NCBI RefSeq assembly: GCF_003605385.1
Contig: NZ_QYTV02000002.1
Location: 311,412-375,411 of the forward strand
DNA length: 64,000 nt
DNA from: Siminovitchia acidinfaciens
Lineage (GTDB): Bacteria; Bacillota; Bacilli; Bacillales; Bacillaceae_C
Direction: 5' to 3'
Of this stretch, positions 8,915 through 17,669 are shown piece after piece. The notes under the pieces are model-generated. The model was not told the origin of the DNA, searched no databases, and worked only from the letters and a program-made list of their open reading frames with translations. Positions within the stretch are counted from its first letter, which is position 1; every line of letters begins with the position of its first letter. Made by a program: the position numbers and the translations under genes.

Positions 8915-9221
8915 AATTTCACTCCTATATTTAACTTATTTATATTAAGTGTTTATTTTCCTTTTCATTTTGCGCTTAATTTATCACTTTATTCGTGACA
9001 CAGGCTCCAAGCAAAATTTTGAAGCATACGTCCTCATGAAATTGCTTTTAGTGTTAGCTGTATTGAGCTTGGAATAACTTTTCATTAAAAGGAGAATACT
9101 TGACATAAAATTTTTAACTGAGGTGCTGTGGGCCGTACAGAACCTTGCCTACAGAATAAACAGGCCTAACAATGTTTGAAGTGACCCCTGCCTTAGAAAC
9201 AAGGCAACCAGCCCTGCTATA
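8915..9221. other. Spacer with no recognised feature
   Basis: AT-rich stretch between the small acidic gene and the 3' end of the LysR gene. I see no ORF with a ribosome site, no strong hairpin and no recognisable gene remnant. Confidence 0.4.
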
Positions 9222-10100
9222 TTAAAATGCAAGCGGATAAGCCGGTTCGCCTTTACTTTGTTCAATCGTTTCAATAAACTTTTCGAGTGTTGAGGTTAAA
9301 TATGCGTTTTTTCGCCTAATGAATACAGTGTTGATTTTACTATACTTTTCGGGCAAATAATGGCATTGGACGAGTCCTCTTACTTCTAATTGGGAAGCGG
9401 TTGATTTTGGAACAAACGTAATGCCAAGCCCCATAATAACGCTTCCTAATATCGTTTCTAATGTCCCGAACTCCATCACTTTTAGCGGAATTATGTTATG
9501 GTCTTTATACCATGCTTCCAGTCTTGCCCGGTAACCGCATCCTTTGCTGAAGCATAAGAACGGCTCTTTTTTTAATTGCTCAAATGTTGATATCGAATTG
9601 TCCGATATTAAGACAAGCTCTTCTTGAAAAACTTCATGGGTAACGAGTTCAGGATGCGGATCGGCTTCTGTCACGAAAGCGCCGTCCAGATGGTAATTTA
9701 ATACATCTTCTTGGAGTTGTTCAGTAACGCCTGTAAGAAGTGATAAGTCTACGTTTTTATACTTTTTGTTATAAGAAGATAAAATAACCGGTAGTTTCAT
9801 AACTGTTTCAACTGATCCAATTTCCAGTTTTCCTGCCGGTTCAGTTTTACTTTGGACAACCTTTTTCATTTCATTTGTTAGCGATAGGATTTTCTCACAA
9901 TAAACTAGAAGCTTTTTTCCTTCGGGCGTTAACCGCATTCCGCGGTTATGACGGTTAAAAAGCGGCGTATTCAATTCAGCCTCAAGCTTCTGGATTCTTG
10001 ATGTAATATTCGATTGGACGTAACTTAATTCTTTTGCAGCTTCACTGATCGTACCTTTTTGTGCAACCATTTGAAAGATTTCTAAGTCTTTAAACTCCAT
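9222..10100 (-). CDS. LysR-family transcriptional regulator
   Basis: 292 residues with a typical LysR N-terminus: helix-turn-helix at about 1-60 (the pattern GTISEAAKELSYVQSNITSRI is the recognition region) and a periplasmic-binding-like effector domain from about 90. LysR proteins usually activate a divergently read neighbour in response to a small ligand. The divergent gene here, 137 bp away, encodes an EamA transporter, which is the likely target. The intergenic region contains ATG/CAT dyads (near 10150-10165) that could be the operator, but no exact T-N11-A box stands out. Ligand unknown. Confidence 0.88.
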   Translation of the reverse strand: MEFKDLEIFQMVAQKGTISEAAKELSYVQSNITSRIQKLEAELNTPLFNRHNRGMRLTPEGKKLLVYCEKILSLTNEMKKVVQSKTEPAGKLEIGSVETVMKLPVILSSYNKKYKNVDLSLLTGVTEQLQEDVLNYHLDGAFVTEADPHPELVTHEVFQEELVLISDNSISTFEQLKKEPFLCFSKGCGYRARLEAWYKDHNIIPLKVMEFGTLETILGSVIMGLGITFVPKSTASQLEVRGLVQCHYLPEKYSKINTVFIRRKNAYLTSTLEKFIETIEQSKGEPAYPLAF

Positions 10101-10237
10101 ATAAATACTCCTTTCAACTCACTCTATTTCCATGGTATCACTAATTGAGATGTCACTCATCAACATTATTCATTTTTACAGATGTCTAACATGTGCTTTA
10201 ATGAAACATACAAGGTATTAGAAGGAGACAGGGATTC

Positions 10238-11215
10238 TTGAACAACAATGTATTACTCGGGGCTTTTTTATGTTTAATCTCAGCAATATCCTGGGGTGCC
10301 ATGTTTCCAGTAGCGAATCATGCGTTTCACTATATCGATCCATTTTATTTTACGATTTTTCGTTATGGCTCTGTAACAATCATATTAATTGTATGGCTGT
10401 TATGGAAGGAAGGCAGACAAGCATTTCACTTGGAGGGGAAAGGTTGGGTGCTTTGGTTTTTTGGCACCATGGCCTTTGCGATTTATAATGTGCTGATTTT
10501 CTGGGGACAAGACTTATTGGGTAACCCTGGTACAATGGTAGCTTCAATTATGGAATCTTTAATGCCGATGATTTCGATTGTCATTGTATGGGTACTAGTA
10601 AGACAACGTCCTCATGTATTTACTTTATTTTGTGTGTTTATTGGATTTATCGGTGCATCGTTGGTCGTGACAAAAGGAGATTTTGGTACCTTTTTTTCAG
10701 CGACAAATGAAATTGTACCATCTTTATTAATACTCATTGCAGTCACCGGTTGGGTCATCTACACGATGGGTGGAGACCAATTTCATAAAGATGGCTGGTC
10801 TGCATTGCGATATTCTACGCTAAGCTGTTTGCTTGGAACGACTACCGCAGCTATTCTCGTTTTGAGTGCGACGCTTTCGGGATATGTCACTTTTCCAAGC
10901 GTTCAAACGATGATCATTACGAGCCCTCATATTGCTTTTATGGTGATCTTCCCGGGCGTTATTGCCTTGGTAGGATGGAATTATGGGGTGAGCGTAATCA
11001 CACCTTTAAATGGATTATTATTTCTTAACCTTGTACCGGTTACAACATTGGTCATTCAAATTTTTCAAGGTACAGGCGTCACCATTTACGATATTATTGG
11101 TACCATTTTTATTATTGTATCCTTGCTCTCAAACAACATTTTTCTTAGGTTGCAGCAAAGAAGAACGGAGCCGAAGGAAAAACACAAAGAAAGACTACAG
11201 GAAGTGGTATCTTGA
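10238..11215 (+). CDS. DMT-superfamily (EamA) transporter
   Basis: 325 residues with ten predicted membrane helices in two EamA repeats: the first begins LCLISAISWGAMFPVANHAF, the second follows the central TKGDFGTF segment. EamA proteins export or exchange amino acids, nucleobases or other metabolites. Start is TTG at 10238, with GAAGGAG 11 bases before it. Divergent from the LysR gene, so probably under its control. The C-terminal tail after the last helix is short and basic. Substrate unknown. Confidence 0.85.
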   Translation: MNNNVLLGAFLCLISAISWGAMFPVANHAFHYIDPFYFTIFRYGSVTIILIVWLLWKEGRQAFHLEGKGWVLWFFGTMAFAIYNVLIFWGQDLLGNPGTMVASIMESLMPMISIVIVWVLVRQRPHVFTLFCVFIGFIGASLVVTKGDFGTFFSATNEIVPSLLILIAVTGWVIYTMGGDQFHKDGWSALRYSTLSCLLGTTTAAILVLSATLSGYVTFPSVQTMIITSPHIAFMVIFPGVIALVGWNYGVSVITPLNGLLFLNLVPVTTLVIQIFQGTGVTIYDIIGTIFIIVSLLSNNIFLRLQQRRTEPKEKHKERLQEVVS

Positions 11216-11386
11216 CAAGAAAAGCCGAAGCGATGGTTTACAGACGTACAAACTAGAGGGCCTCTTTAAGTAGGGGACTAGTAGATAAGAGAGTGGATCT
11301 GAATAAGAAAATCTGAAGCTATTCATCCAGGGAAACGTTGGGGGGGCCTTTTACACTTAGGATCCCCTAGCTGAACTCCTGGACGA

Positions 11387-11602
11387 TCAAGTAAAAACTG
11401 ATTCTGAAATTCCATTTTCAAAGACAACTAATTTCCCATTCAAAGTTGTTTTTTCAAGCCAATATTGGCAAATTTCAATTTGGTTTTCAGGTGAAGAAAA
11501 CTGTTCATCATTATCGGTTGATACTTTGACATAAACCATATAGAGGCTTTCCTGCCATGAAATCTGGACATCCGAAACCTCATCATTTCTTAGCAACACA
11601 TT
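11387..11602 (-). CDS. Small hypothetical protein (about 71 aa)
   Basis: Start GTG at 11602 (or the next codon TTG at 11599), preceded by GAGGATGAGG. The product is short, acidic and soluble, with an alternating pattern (SLYMVYVKVST, GKLVVFENG) that suggests a small beta-sheet protein. No family recognised. It stands alone between the EamA gene and the S66 peptidase, and no gene on the other strand competes with it. Confidence 0.45.
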   Translation of the reverse strand, partial: NVLLRNDEVSDVQISWQESLYMVYVKVSTDNDEQFSSPENQIEICQYWLEKTTLNGKLVVFENGISESVFT

Positions 11603-11704
11603 ATCCTCATCCTCTCCTTCAATTGATAAATAGGATTAATATGAACATTTGTTTGTGAACCCATATAAAATCTAAATGTGTATATACTTTAAAAAATGCA
11701 AAAA

Positions 11705-11721
11705 GCTCACCACTTGTGAGC
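11705..11721 (-). terminator. Terminator of the S66 peptidase gene
   Basis: GCTCAC and GTGAGC enclose a 5-base loop, followed on the - strand by TTTTTGCATTTTTT, a classic U-tract, about 100 bp beyond the peptidase stop. Confidence 0.75.
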
Positions 11722-11821
11722 CAATTCACATCTTCAGCCGTTTAGCAAATTAAACGATCAATATACAGAAAAACTGGATAAAAAATTGTAGTAGATAATA
11801 GTACAAGTAGTAACTGTACAA

Positions 11822-12745
11822 TCAAAGGCACACTGTTGGCTCAAGCAGCGTGAGTGTTTGGTTAATCGTATTAAGATTAACCATTGCCCCTATAGGAATT
11901 GCTGTTTTATAAGTGCCATGTCCGGTTGTAAGATTGGTCATTAGCGGTTTTCCAAGAGAAACAACAAACTCACTGATTAAATCTTCATAGGATTTACCGT
12001 AAGCAACTTGGCAGCCCGTACACTCTCCCATGATAATTCCTATACAATCCTCAAATTTTCCAGCCATTTTCAAATGATTCATATACCTATAGACCGTATT
12101 AATAGGTTCATGTGTTTCTTCCAGAAACAAAATTTTCCCCTTTGTATCTATCTCGAAATCTGTTCCCAAAGAGCCGATAAAAGACGTGAGATTGCCTCCG
12201 ACAATGCGGCCCGTAACGTTTCCAGGAACTCTGCCAACTAGTGGTGTTCCTGGTGGGTTCATTATTAGTTTAGGTGCTGTTAAGGTAGAAGTTATAGAAA
12301 AAAACTGATTAAAATTATACCCTGGGGTTTCTGGAGTAAAGTCAACAAGCATAAGACTATGGAATGTCATTAAATCTACATATTGAAAGAGTACATTTAA
12401 TAATATCGTAATGTCGCTATAACCCATTACAATTTTCGGATTTTGCCAGATGATATCATAATCAAGGTAGGGAAGTATTCCGGCTACGCCTACCCCTCCT
12501 CTTGTGGGTAATATCATTTTAACTTGCTCATTTTGAAACATATTCATCAAATCAGCAGCCCGCTCTTGGTCGGTTCCTGCAAGAAACCCGTTTTGGGAAT
12601 ATACATGTTCCCCTACTACTACATCAAACCCCATATTTTTTAGCATATTGATTCGAGTATTAATAACATTTGCATCTAACGGACTCCCAAGAGTAACAAT
12701 CCCTATAGTGTCACCTTGTCTTAGAATAGGTGGTTTCAATATCAT
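11822..12745 (-). CDS. S66-family LD-carboxypeptidase / MccF-like serine peptidase
   Basis: 307 residues of the S66 family. The nucleophile is Ser110 in VMGYSDIT, the acid is in FLEETHEP near 208-213, and the catalytic His is in TTGHGTYKTAIPIG near 276. Spacing matches the Ser-Glu-His triad of LdcA and MccF. LdcA removes the terminal D-Ala from murein tetrapeptides inside the cell; MccF relatives cleave acyl-sulfamoyl nucleotide toxins such as processed microcin C. There is no signal peptide. The two roles cannot be separated by sequence alone. Single-gene unit. Confidence 0.88.
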   Translation of the reverse strand: MILKPPILRQGDTIGIVTLGSPLDANVINTRINMLKNMGFDVVVGEHVYSQNGFLAGTDQERAADLMNMFQNEQVKMILPTRGGVGVAGILPYLDYDIIWQNPKIVMGYSDITILLNVLFQYVDLMTFHSLMLVDFTPETPGYNFNQFFSITSTLTAPKLIMNPPGTPLVGRVPGNVTGRIVGGNLTSFIGSLGTDFEIDTKGKILFLEETHEPINTVYRYMNHLKMAGKFEDCIGIIMGECTGCQVAYGKSYEDLISEFVVSLGKPLMTNLTTGHGTYKTAIPIGAMVNLNTINQTLTLLEPTVCL

Positions 12746-13274
12746 AAATGTTCTCCCCCTTTAATGATTAACTTTACTGATGTTTTTAATTGTCACTTAA
12801 CAATATAGTCCGTTTTCCCATATAAATTCCTTTCAGATTACTTTCATCTATTCCTATCCGAAACAAAAATGCCCATATTGAAAAAGAGCGCTCGGAAAAG
12901 CGGTCTTTTCTGATACGCGCATTCACCACCAAATATCAATATAGGGGCTTTTGCAAGAATGAAGATGAGTTTTTTCTCACCTGGCTCATCACTGTGAAAG
13001 GGGCTGATGACTATCCTAGACAGTATTTGAATCTTTATCACTAATGACAGCTTCCAGCGAATTGCTGCCCATGTTGTTTAAAGCCAAAATGAAATAGACC
13101 AACCTGAGTTCTAAGATGGTCTATTTCACATGACTACTCGAGCTGTCCCTCTTTAAGTGACAATATTGTTCAAAACTGTGTGTAGCAAGAGCTTGCGTTT
13201 CTTTTTACTTCCGTACTTCTTACCTATTAAACACACCTTATTTTATTACAGGGATTTTTTCGGACAACTCTAAT
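12746..13274. other. Spacer with one strong hairpin
   Basis: No gene is supported; a 65-codon frame at 12844-13041 on the - strand has no ribosome site. A 12-bp perfect inverted repeat (TGAAATAGACCA and complement) with 15-base loop lies at 13091-13129 and could end transcription. Confidence 0.5.
13091..13129. terminator. Inverted repeat, possible terminator
   Basis: TGAAATAGACCA at 13091-13102 pairs exactly with 13118-13129. It is followed by CACATGACTACTC, so the U-tract is missing on + and weak on -. It lies beyond the stop of the DUF3892 gene. Confidence 0.4.
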
Positions 13275-13589
13275 TTAAAATGAAGGTAAATTACTTAAAT
13301 TATTCTCTTTTATTCCATCTGGTTCACTCCGAATGATATCTCTTCCGTATTTATGAAAGACATCAACATGTGCGATATTCCCGGCCTTTGCCTCGTTCAA
13401 TGCGGTCATATAATCTAGCTCGCGACCTGTTTTCGTTTTAAAAGCAATGATATCTCCGTCATTATTTTTCCTGACAGCAACAATTTCTTCCTTTCCTTCT
13501 GCATCTGCTTGCACTGCTTGAGGATCCAACTGTTGCTGGCTTTGATTGCGATACGAATTGTAGATTTTCTCAAAGTGATCCGGCTCCAA
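13275..13589 (-). CDS. DUF3892-like small protein
   Basis: 104 residues; the second half EEIVAVRKNNDGDIIAFKT followed by TGRELDYMTALNEAKAGNI matches the DUF3892 pattern of short two-strand/one-helix proteins common in Bacillaceae, function unknown. The first 40 residues are Gln-rich and polar. Start is TTG at 13589, six bases after AGGTAGGTG. It is the last of three small - strand genes. Confidence 0.65.
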   Translation of the reverse strand: MEPDHFEKIYNSYRNQSQQQLDPQAVQADAEGKEEIVAVRKNNDGDIIAFKTKTGRELDYMTALNEAKAGNIAHVDVFHKYGRDIIRSEPDGIKENNLSNLPSF

Positions 13590-13612
13590 TGTCTACACCT
13601 ACCTGCATATTC

Positions 13613-13741
13613 TTATTTCTTCATATCATTTTTTCCGGCATCTTCCGCAAGTTGTTCATTAGAAGGAACCTTGCCATGAGGATTTTGTGATTGTTTGCGA
13701 CTTTTCCATTCCCGTTCCGCTTGTCTTTTAGATTGACTCAT
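13613..13741 (-). CDS. Small basic/polar protein (42 aa)
   Basis: 42 codons from the ATG at 13741: begins MSQSKRQAEREWKSRKQSQ and ends AEDAGKNDMKK. GGGGC lies ten bases before this ATG and almost on top of an alternative ATG two codons further up. Very polar, lysine-rich, no membrane segment. Composition and location next to another small lysine-rich protein are what one sees for minor small acid-soluble spore proteins or other sporulation peptides, but no exact family is recognised. Confidence 0.5.
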   Translation of the reverse strand: MSQSKRQAEREWKSRKQSQNPHGKVPSNEQLAEDAGKNDMKK

Positions 13742-13779
13742 TTTGTTCATGCCCCTTTATACTTATAGCCAAGATAAAA

Positions 13780-13962
13780 TCAGTGCATTCCTTTCCATTC
13801 ACCTTGGTTTTTAGATACTTTTTCATTTTTAGCCTTTGCTTTATGTGCCCGATTGGCATTGGCGCTGCCAAATTCTTGAGAGAATTCCGAGTCAGTTTTA
13901 CTTGGATCAAAACCTTTTTTATTCTTTTGTTCTGCGTCATTTTTCTTTGTGCGCTTTGCCAT
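13780..13962 (-). CDS. Small lysine-rich protein (60 aa), possible gamma-type SASP relative
   Basis: 60 residues, excellent ribosome site GGAGGGATTGAA before the ATG at 13962. It begins MAKRTKKNDAEQKNKK and carries a central TDSEFSQEFGSANANRAH, which faintly resembles the TEFASET repeats of gamma-type small acid-soluble spore proteins. Low-complexity, Lys/Asn/Ala-rich and unstructured. A 79-codon frame on the same strand overlaps it but lacks protein-like composition. Spore function is a guess from composition. Confidence 0.5.
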   Translation of the reverse strand: MAKRTKKNDAEQKNKKGFDPSKTDSEFSQEFGSANANRAHKAKAKNEKVSKNQGEWKGMH

Positions 13963-14909
13963 TTCAATCCCTCCTTCTTTTTCTCTAGTATGAGAATAGA
14001 CGGTGGATTTATACGTTTGCCTACAAAAGCGATTGAAACATTCCTAAAGGATTATTCTCGGTTAATCCTTAGAACTTGATCTCCTCTTTCAAACCCAACT
14101 TTTTAGCATGGGCTTATTTAAGAGTCACGCTATTGATAGACGGGGAATGCCATTTATCTTTATCGTACGCAAGTAATGTAGAAATAGCCGGACGTTCCGG
14201 TGCTGCTTCTTCTCCTTTTTATTTATTGTTTTCAATTTCTTCTTTCACCGAAAAGTAAGGCACCTTTGAAATATGGTTGGCAAAAAAGCAATCTTAGCTT
14301 ACTTGTCATTTTATTAATGATATCCAAAATGACAAAACCGGCCCCATAAAGGAAAGCCGGTTTTGTAATTTAAGCTATAGTTCTCCCATGCGTAATACTC
14401 GACGACTGCTTAGACCGTCCCTTAACATTAAGCTTTTGCATGGCTTTTGTGATACCCACCCATTGAATGTTATTTTCGGCGATGCTTATTTGGAAAAAGA
14501 ATAATGGATATCAACCAGATACAGATCAACAAGCCCCGTATATGGAGGCTTCTTTGTTAATTTTCACCTCAAATTTTGTCAAGCAATGCTTTTTATTGAA
14601 AAATCTTTTTTTACTTATATAATGACATTGCTGAATATAAAGATAATGTAACAATCTCAAAAAAGAGGATTTGGTCAATGTTAGGGTGTTTCTGGTATTA
14701 AACAGCAATTTTGAATCGTATTAGAAACGGAATATTCAATATTTTAATTGTAGGAGTTAGCTGCTGAAAGCAAATGCATTTGCAGAAAATGCTACTTTCA
14801 TTACTTTTTATTATTTCCTTTACAATTAACAAAAAAGCTGTACCCAATAAAGGTACAACTTAACTTACTTCATGTGATTTGTGTTTTAAATAAAGTAAGT
14901 ACAATATAA
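13963..14909. other. Largely degenerate stretch
   Basis: No intact gene. On the - strand about 14112-14215 a frame reads PAISTLLAYDKDKWHSPSIN before a stop, looking like the end of an unidentified lost gene. A gerE-like remnant with its own terminator lies at 14332-14500. The rest is AT-rich and featureless. Confidence 0.4.
14332..14500 (-). pseudogene. Decayed second copy of the gerE 3' end with its terminator
   Basis: The stretch 14372-14455 is closely similar to the end of gerE at 16243-16320: shared blocks include AGTTCTCCCATGCG, and AAGCTTTTGCATGGC. Translated, it gives ITKAMQKLNVKGRS against gerE's ISNAMQKLGVKGRS, followed by a frameshift in the last helix. The hairpin after it (ACAAAACCGGC at 14332-14342 and its complement 14356-14366) resembles the gerE terminator. 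Only the last third of the gene can be traced, so this is a remnant of a gerE duplication or of a close LuxR-type paralogue. Confidence 0.7.
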
Positions 14910-15341
14910 TCAATCGAGTTTTAGTTGGTAACAAAATGCACATTTTTCAAAACCATAGATGTCATAAAAACGATGCGCCTCTTCTCTAGCAAGACCAGAA
15001 TCTAAGAACATTGCAGCACACCCTATATCTTCAGCTAATTTTTTAGCATGATCCATCAACATACGCCCGTATCCTTTTCCACGATCTTCTTCGTTAGAAA
15101 TAATACTAGATACGTAACAAGATTTTCCCGAATGCCAGAACGTATTGAAATAAGTTCCATGACAAAAACCTCTTACTTTTCCTTCATCATAAAGGAAAAA
15201 TGCGAAATCATTTTCATTTTCCAAAACTTCTTGATATACCTTTCTAATTGTTTCTTTATCGTACTCATTAGACGTCCATAACTTCTCAATATAATCAAAT
15301 GCAATATCAAATTCTTCCATTGTTGCATTCTTAATTTCCAT
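14910..15341 (-). CDS. GNAT-family N-acetyltransferase
   Basis: 143 residues with the GNAT core: a central strand YVSSIISNEEDRGKGYGRML, containing the acetyl-CoA pyrophosphate loop RGKGYG near 88-93, and a later HRFYDIYGFEKC motif near 126-137. Such proteins transfer acetyl from acetyl-CoA to an amine; antibiotics, polyamines and protein termini are all possible. Start ATG at 15341 after GAGTGATGAA. Single gene. Confidence 0.82.
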   Translation of the reverse strand: MEIKNATMEEFDIAFDYIEKLWTSNEYDKETIRKVYQEVLENENDFAFFLYDEGKVRGFCHGTYFNTFWHSGKSCYVSSIISNEEDRGKGYGRMLMDHAKKLAEDIGCAAMFLDSGLAREEAHRFYDIYGFEKCAFCYQLKLD

Positions 15342-15539
15342 TTCATCACTCTTTTCTAATTAAATTCCCTCTAGTTATGAATTTTCCATCTGCTTAATGT
15401 AATGATAAAGGTTAAGTTGTCGAATTATCTCATTATTATATCATATTAGGTTAGTTATCACTCAACTTTCCCAGGTCGAAATAGAAAGGAATGCCTCGAT
15501 TAAATAGGTAAGCCTGCAATCCATTGGGGAATACAGCTT

Positions 15540-15686
15540 CTAAACCTCAGAATTGGTCCTCGAATCTCCATTACATACTCCGCAAGCTTCTACACGGAGC
15601 AGCACTTGCCCTTCTCCCGGCCGGGGTACCGGAGTCTCTACTAGTTTCATCTTTTCTCCCTTAGACGGAATTTGAATAGCTTTCAT
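15540..15686 (-). pseudogene. N-terminal stub of a zinc-type alcohol dehydrogenase
   Basis: A 48-codon frame after GGAGAAAATC starts MKAIQIPSKGEKMKLVETPV and continues through VPRPGEGQVLLRVEACGVC, the diagnostic zinc-ligand Cys segment of medium-chain alcohol dehydrogenases, then stops. The family is about 340 residues, so nearly 90 percent is missing. The start and ribosome site remain intact; no continuation is visible in any frame. Confidence 0.75.
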
Positions 15687-15789
15687 GATTTTCTCCAAGT
15701 ACTCCCCTTACATTTCAAAAATTTTAAAATTCTGTTACTTTTCACGCACGATACTCAGTCAAAATATTGTGTCATAAAGGCCTGTTATT

Positions 15790-16083
15790 TAAATGATTGG
15801 TTTCAAAAACCGCGTGTGCAGCTGACTGAAGGGCACCTTCAAGCTGTACCAGCAAAAATGATTTTCTTTTCCCATACTCCAGCTATTGGTGGTTGACCAT
15901 AGAGCGGGTAATTTCTAAGCGGCTTCAAGTCTCCCTCTACAGCCCGTTTAGTCTCTTGACCAATCCTTGTATAGGACGCCACTTACGTTTTGGACTGAGT
16001 TTCCAAAGAGCCTAACCAATTGGTCAATGGCCAATTTTAAAATTTTGTCTTCATCCACTTCTTGGCGCGTAATGTAGCTCTCT
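15790..16083 (-). pseudogene. Fragment of a flavin-containing amine oxidase
   Basis: Read on the - strand, about 16083-15960 gives KLAIDQLVRLFG and VLYKDWS, and a shifted frame then gives YPLYGQPPIAGVWEKKIIFAG and finally LEGALQSAAHAV. These are in the right order the C-terminal landmarks of flavin monoamine oxidases (DW motif, FAGT, G-x-LEGA-x-x-SG). At least two frameshifts and stops separate them, and the FAD-binding front part is absent. Confidence 0.7.
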
Positions 16084-16142
16084 AACATGTCATTCTATTG
16101 CTCGATATCTTATTTTAAAAATAAATTTAAGTTAAAAACAAC

Positions 16143-16171
16143 AGCCAGAAGCTCCCCTATAGCTTCTGGCT
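16143..16171. terminator. Strong hairpin beyond gerE
   Basis: AGCCAGAAGCT and AGCTTCTGGCT pair exactly around a 7-base loop. The + side is followed by GATTTTCATTT and the - side by GTTGTTTTTAAC, so it can work in both directions. It backs up the gerE terminator. Confidence 0.7.
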
Positions 16172-16200
16172 GATTTTCATTTACGCATAGTATAATCAAC

Positions 16201-16230
16201 AAAACCGGCCCCTTTCGGGTAGCCGGTTTT
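16201..16230 (-). terminator. gerE terminator
   Basis: AAAACCGGC and GCCGGTTTT form the stem; the - strand continues TTTTGTTG. It sits directly after the gerE stop. Confidence 0.8.
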
Positions 16231-16233
16231 TTG

Positions 16234-16458
16234 TTAAAGCTTTAGTTCTCCCATGCGCAAAAGTTCGACGACAGCTTGAGAACGCCCCTTAACTCCAAGC
16301 TTTTGCATGGCGTTGGATATATGATTGCGAACCGTTTTCTCGCTTATGAACAGTTCGTTCGCGATTTCCTTTGTTGTCTTATCCTGAACTAATAGCTCAA
16401 ATACTTCTTTTTCTCTTTTCGTGAGCAGCGGTTTATGAGTGAATTCGTTCTCCTTCAA
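16234..16458 (-). CDS. gerE: GerE, late mother-cell sporulation regulator
   Basis: 74 residues consisting only of a LuxR-type DNA-binding domain: LLTKREKEVFELLVQDKTTKE, then IANELFISEKTVRNHISNAM as the helix-turn-helix, and a C-terminal helix QAVVELLRMGEL. This is the length and sequence pattern of B. subtilis GerE, which with sigma-K controls late coat genes. Start is TTG at 16458, nine bases after AGGAGGG. Upstream, CATATGATG on the - strand near 16530 resembles a sigma-K minus-10. Neighbours ysmA and sdhB are as in B. subtilis. Its presence shows the organism forms spores. Confidence 0.95.
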   Translation of the reverse strand: MKENEFTHKPLLTKREKEVFELLVQDKTTKEIANELFISEKTVRNHISNAMQKLGVKGRSQAVVELLRMGELKL

Positions 16459-16595
16459 CTAATGTAACCCTCCTTGCCTTCGCCAGCTTCAACCGTGGGG
16501 ATGGGTATTAACTTTGTCATCACCATCATATGTGAATCAAATAATGGGAGTGACATGGGAATGGCAAGAAAAAGATAAATAGGCAATAATTCACT

Positions 16596-16808
16596 TTATT
16601 TTTTTCGGCGTCCGTCCGATGAATCAATTTTTTCCGTATCACCTTGGAACAGAAAATAAGATATGACTCCGGAAACAAGGGCAGCTCCGATGGCTATGTA
16701 TGTCCGGATATTTGGTTCGATATCCGTATAATTTTTATTTAGCCACCAATTTGACATCAGATACACGATAATCGCTATTGGTAAAGGAAATAGTACGATT
16801 CTCTTCAT
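16596..16808 (-). CDS. Small membrane protein (70 aa)
   Basis: Two hydrophobic helices (about 4-22 and 36-54) separated by a short polar NKNYTDIEPN loop and followed by a charged tail ending DGRRKK. AAGGAAG lies seven bases before the ATG. It lies between ysmA and gerE, on the same strand as both. No family recognised; not present at this position in B. subtilis as far as I recall. Confidence 0.6.
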   Translation of the reverse strand: MKRIVLFPLPIAIIVYLMSNWWLNKNYTDIEPNIRTYIAIGAALVSGVISYFLFQGDTEKIDSSDGRRKK

Positions 16809-16845
16809 AGTTCAACTTCCTTTTTGAAAAATTATTGTTTGTCAC

Positions 16846-17298
16846 TCAAACTTTTGACAACAGCTTCTCTTTATATTCTTCAGACCATGGGACACTTTTT
16901 CCGGTCGTTTTAGATATTTGCACAATCGTGCCTCTTCCAGTGAAGCATACAGATCCGTTTTCCCGCTCTCCCATATAATGCAAGTCGACAGAAGATCTCC
17001 CCATTGTATTGACTTTCGCATAAACCTTCAGCAGTTCATCAAAATACACCTGTGAGAGGAAATCGCATTGCAGATCAGCCACTACAGGAATCGTTTCCTG
17101 ACTGGAGTCCAGCCATTCCTTCATCAACCCAGTTTTTTTAAAAAAGCCGATCCGCGCCTGCTCGAAGTATATCAAAGGTACTGTGTTATTCAAGTGTCCG
17201 AACATATCCGTTTCCGAAAAACGCACTTTTACTTCCTGGTAAAAAGAAAAACCACTTTTCCATTCTTCCAAGTTATCTATATAGGCTATGCGGGACAT
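16846..17298 (-). CDS. ysmA: YsmA, 4-hydroxybenzoyl-CoA thioesterase-like hotdog protein
   Basis: 150 residues with the hotdog thioesterase signature VRFSETDMFGHLNNTVPLIYFEQAR, the Asp/His-Asn region that binds and hydrolyses acyl-CoA in the 4HBT family. The sequence pattern and the place between gerE and sdhB match YsmA of B. subtilis, a predicted acyl-CoA thioesterase with unknown substrate. GGAGGATAACG precedes the ATG. Confidence 0.8.
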   Translation of the reverse strand: MSRIAYIDNLEEWKSGFSFYQEVKVRFSETDMFGHLNNTVPLIYFEQARIGFFKKTGLMKEWLDSSQETIPVVADLQCDFLSQVYFDELLKVYAKVNTMGRSSVDLHYMGERENGSVCFTGRGTIVQISKTTGKSVPWSEEYKEKLLSKV

Positions 17299-17317
17299 CG
17301 TTATCCTCCTCTATTAT

Positions 17318-17424
17318 AAAAGTGCAAGGCGCTCGCAGTCTTAGGCGACAAACAAAAGACCAGTTCTTCAGCCACTATAGCCACTTGGCTTGTGAGTTCA
17401 AACCGATGTCGCCTAGAGCTAGAC
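17318..17424. repeat. Intergenic repeat family, copy 1
   Basis: Begins AAAGTGCAAGGCGCTCGC and ends CGCCTAGAGCTAGACA. Its ends and the inner phrases CTTCAGCCAC and GGCTTGTGA recur in the copies near 22.96, 25.28, 27.2, 28.25 and 37.15 kb. It lies between ysmA and the sdh operon end; further degenerate pieces continue to about 17590. Confidence 0.65.
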
Positions 17425-17618
17425 ACATCAAATCTAATTTGTATAAAATATATGATCAATATGCTTTCCTGTCCTTTTGGAAAAGGCGTGACAGGCAGCT
17501 TCTTAGTCATTATAACTTGCTTCTCCGAAACGATGCCTCCTTTTCGACGACGAGCACAAGAAGACTTCTGAAAAGGCGGCTCCTCGGTCATTAAACCATT
17601 TGTTTTTCTTTAATAAAA

Positions 17619-17651
17619 AACAGCAGCTGCCTAATGTGGACAGCTGCTGTT
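17619..17651 (-). terminator. sdh operon terminator
   Basis: AACAGCAGCTG and CAGCTGCTGTT pair perfectly around an 11-base loop; on the - strand TTTTTTATTAAAG follows. It is 19 bp beyond the sdhB stop. Confidence 0.9.
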
Positions 17652-17669
17652 CTTAAAATGGTTGAGTGA

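Noticed and set aside
12844-13041. 65-codon - frame upstream of the S66 peptidase
   Set aside because: No ribosome site and a low-complexity hydrophobic composition; treated as spacer.
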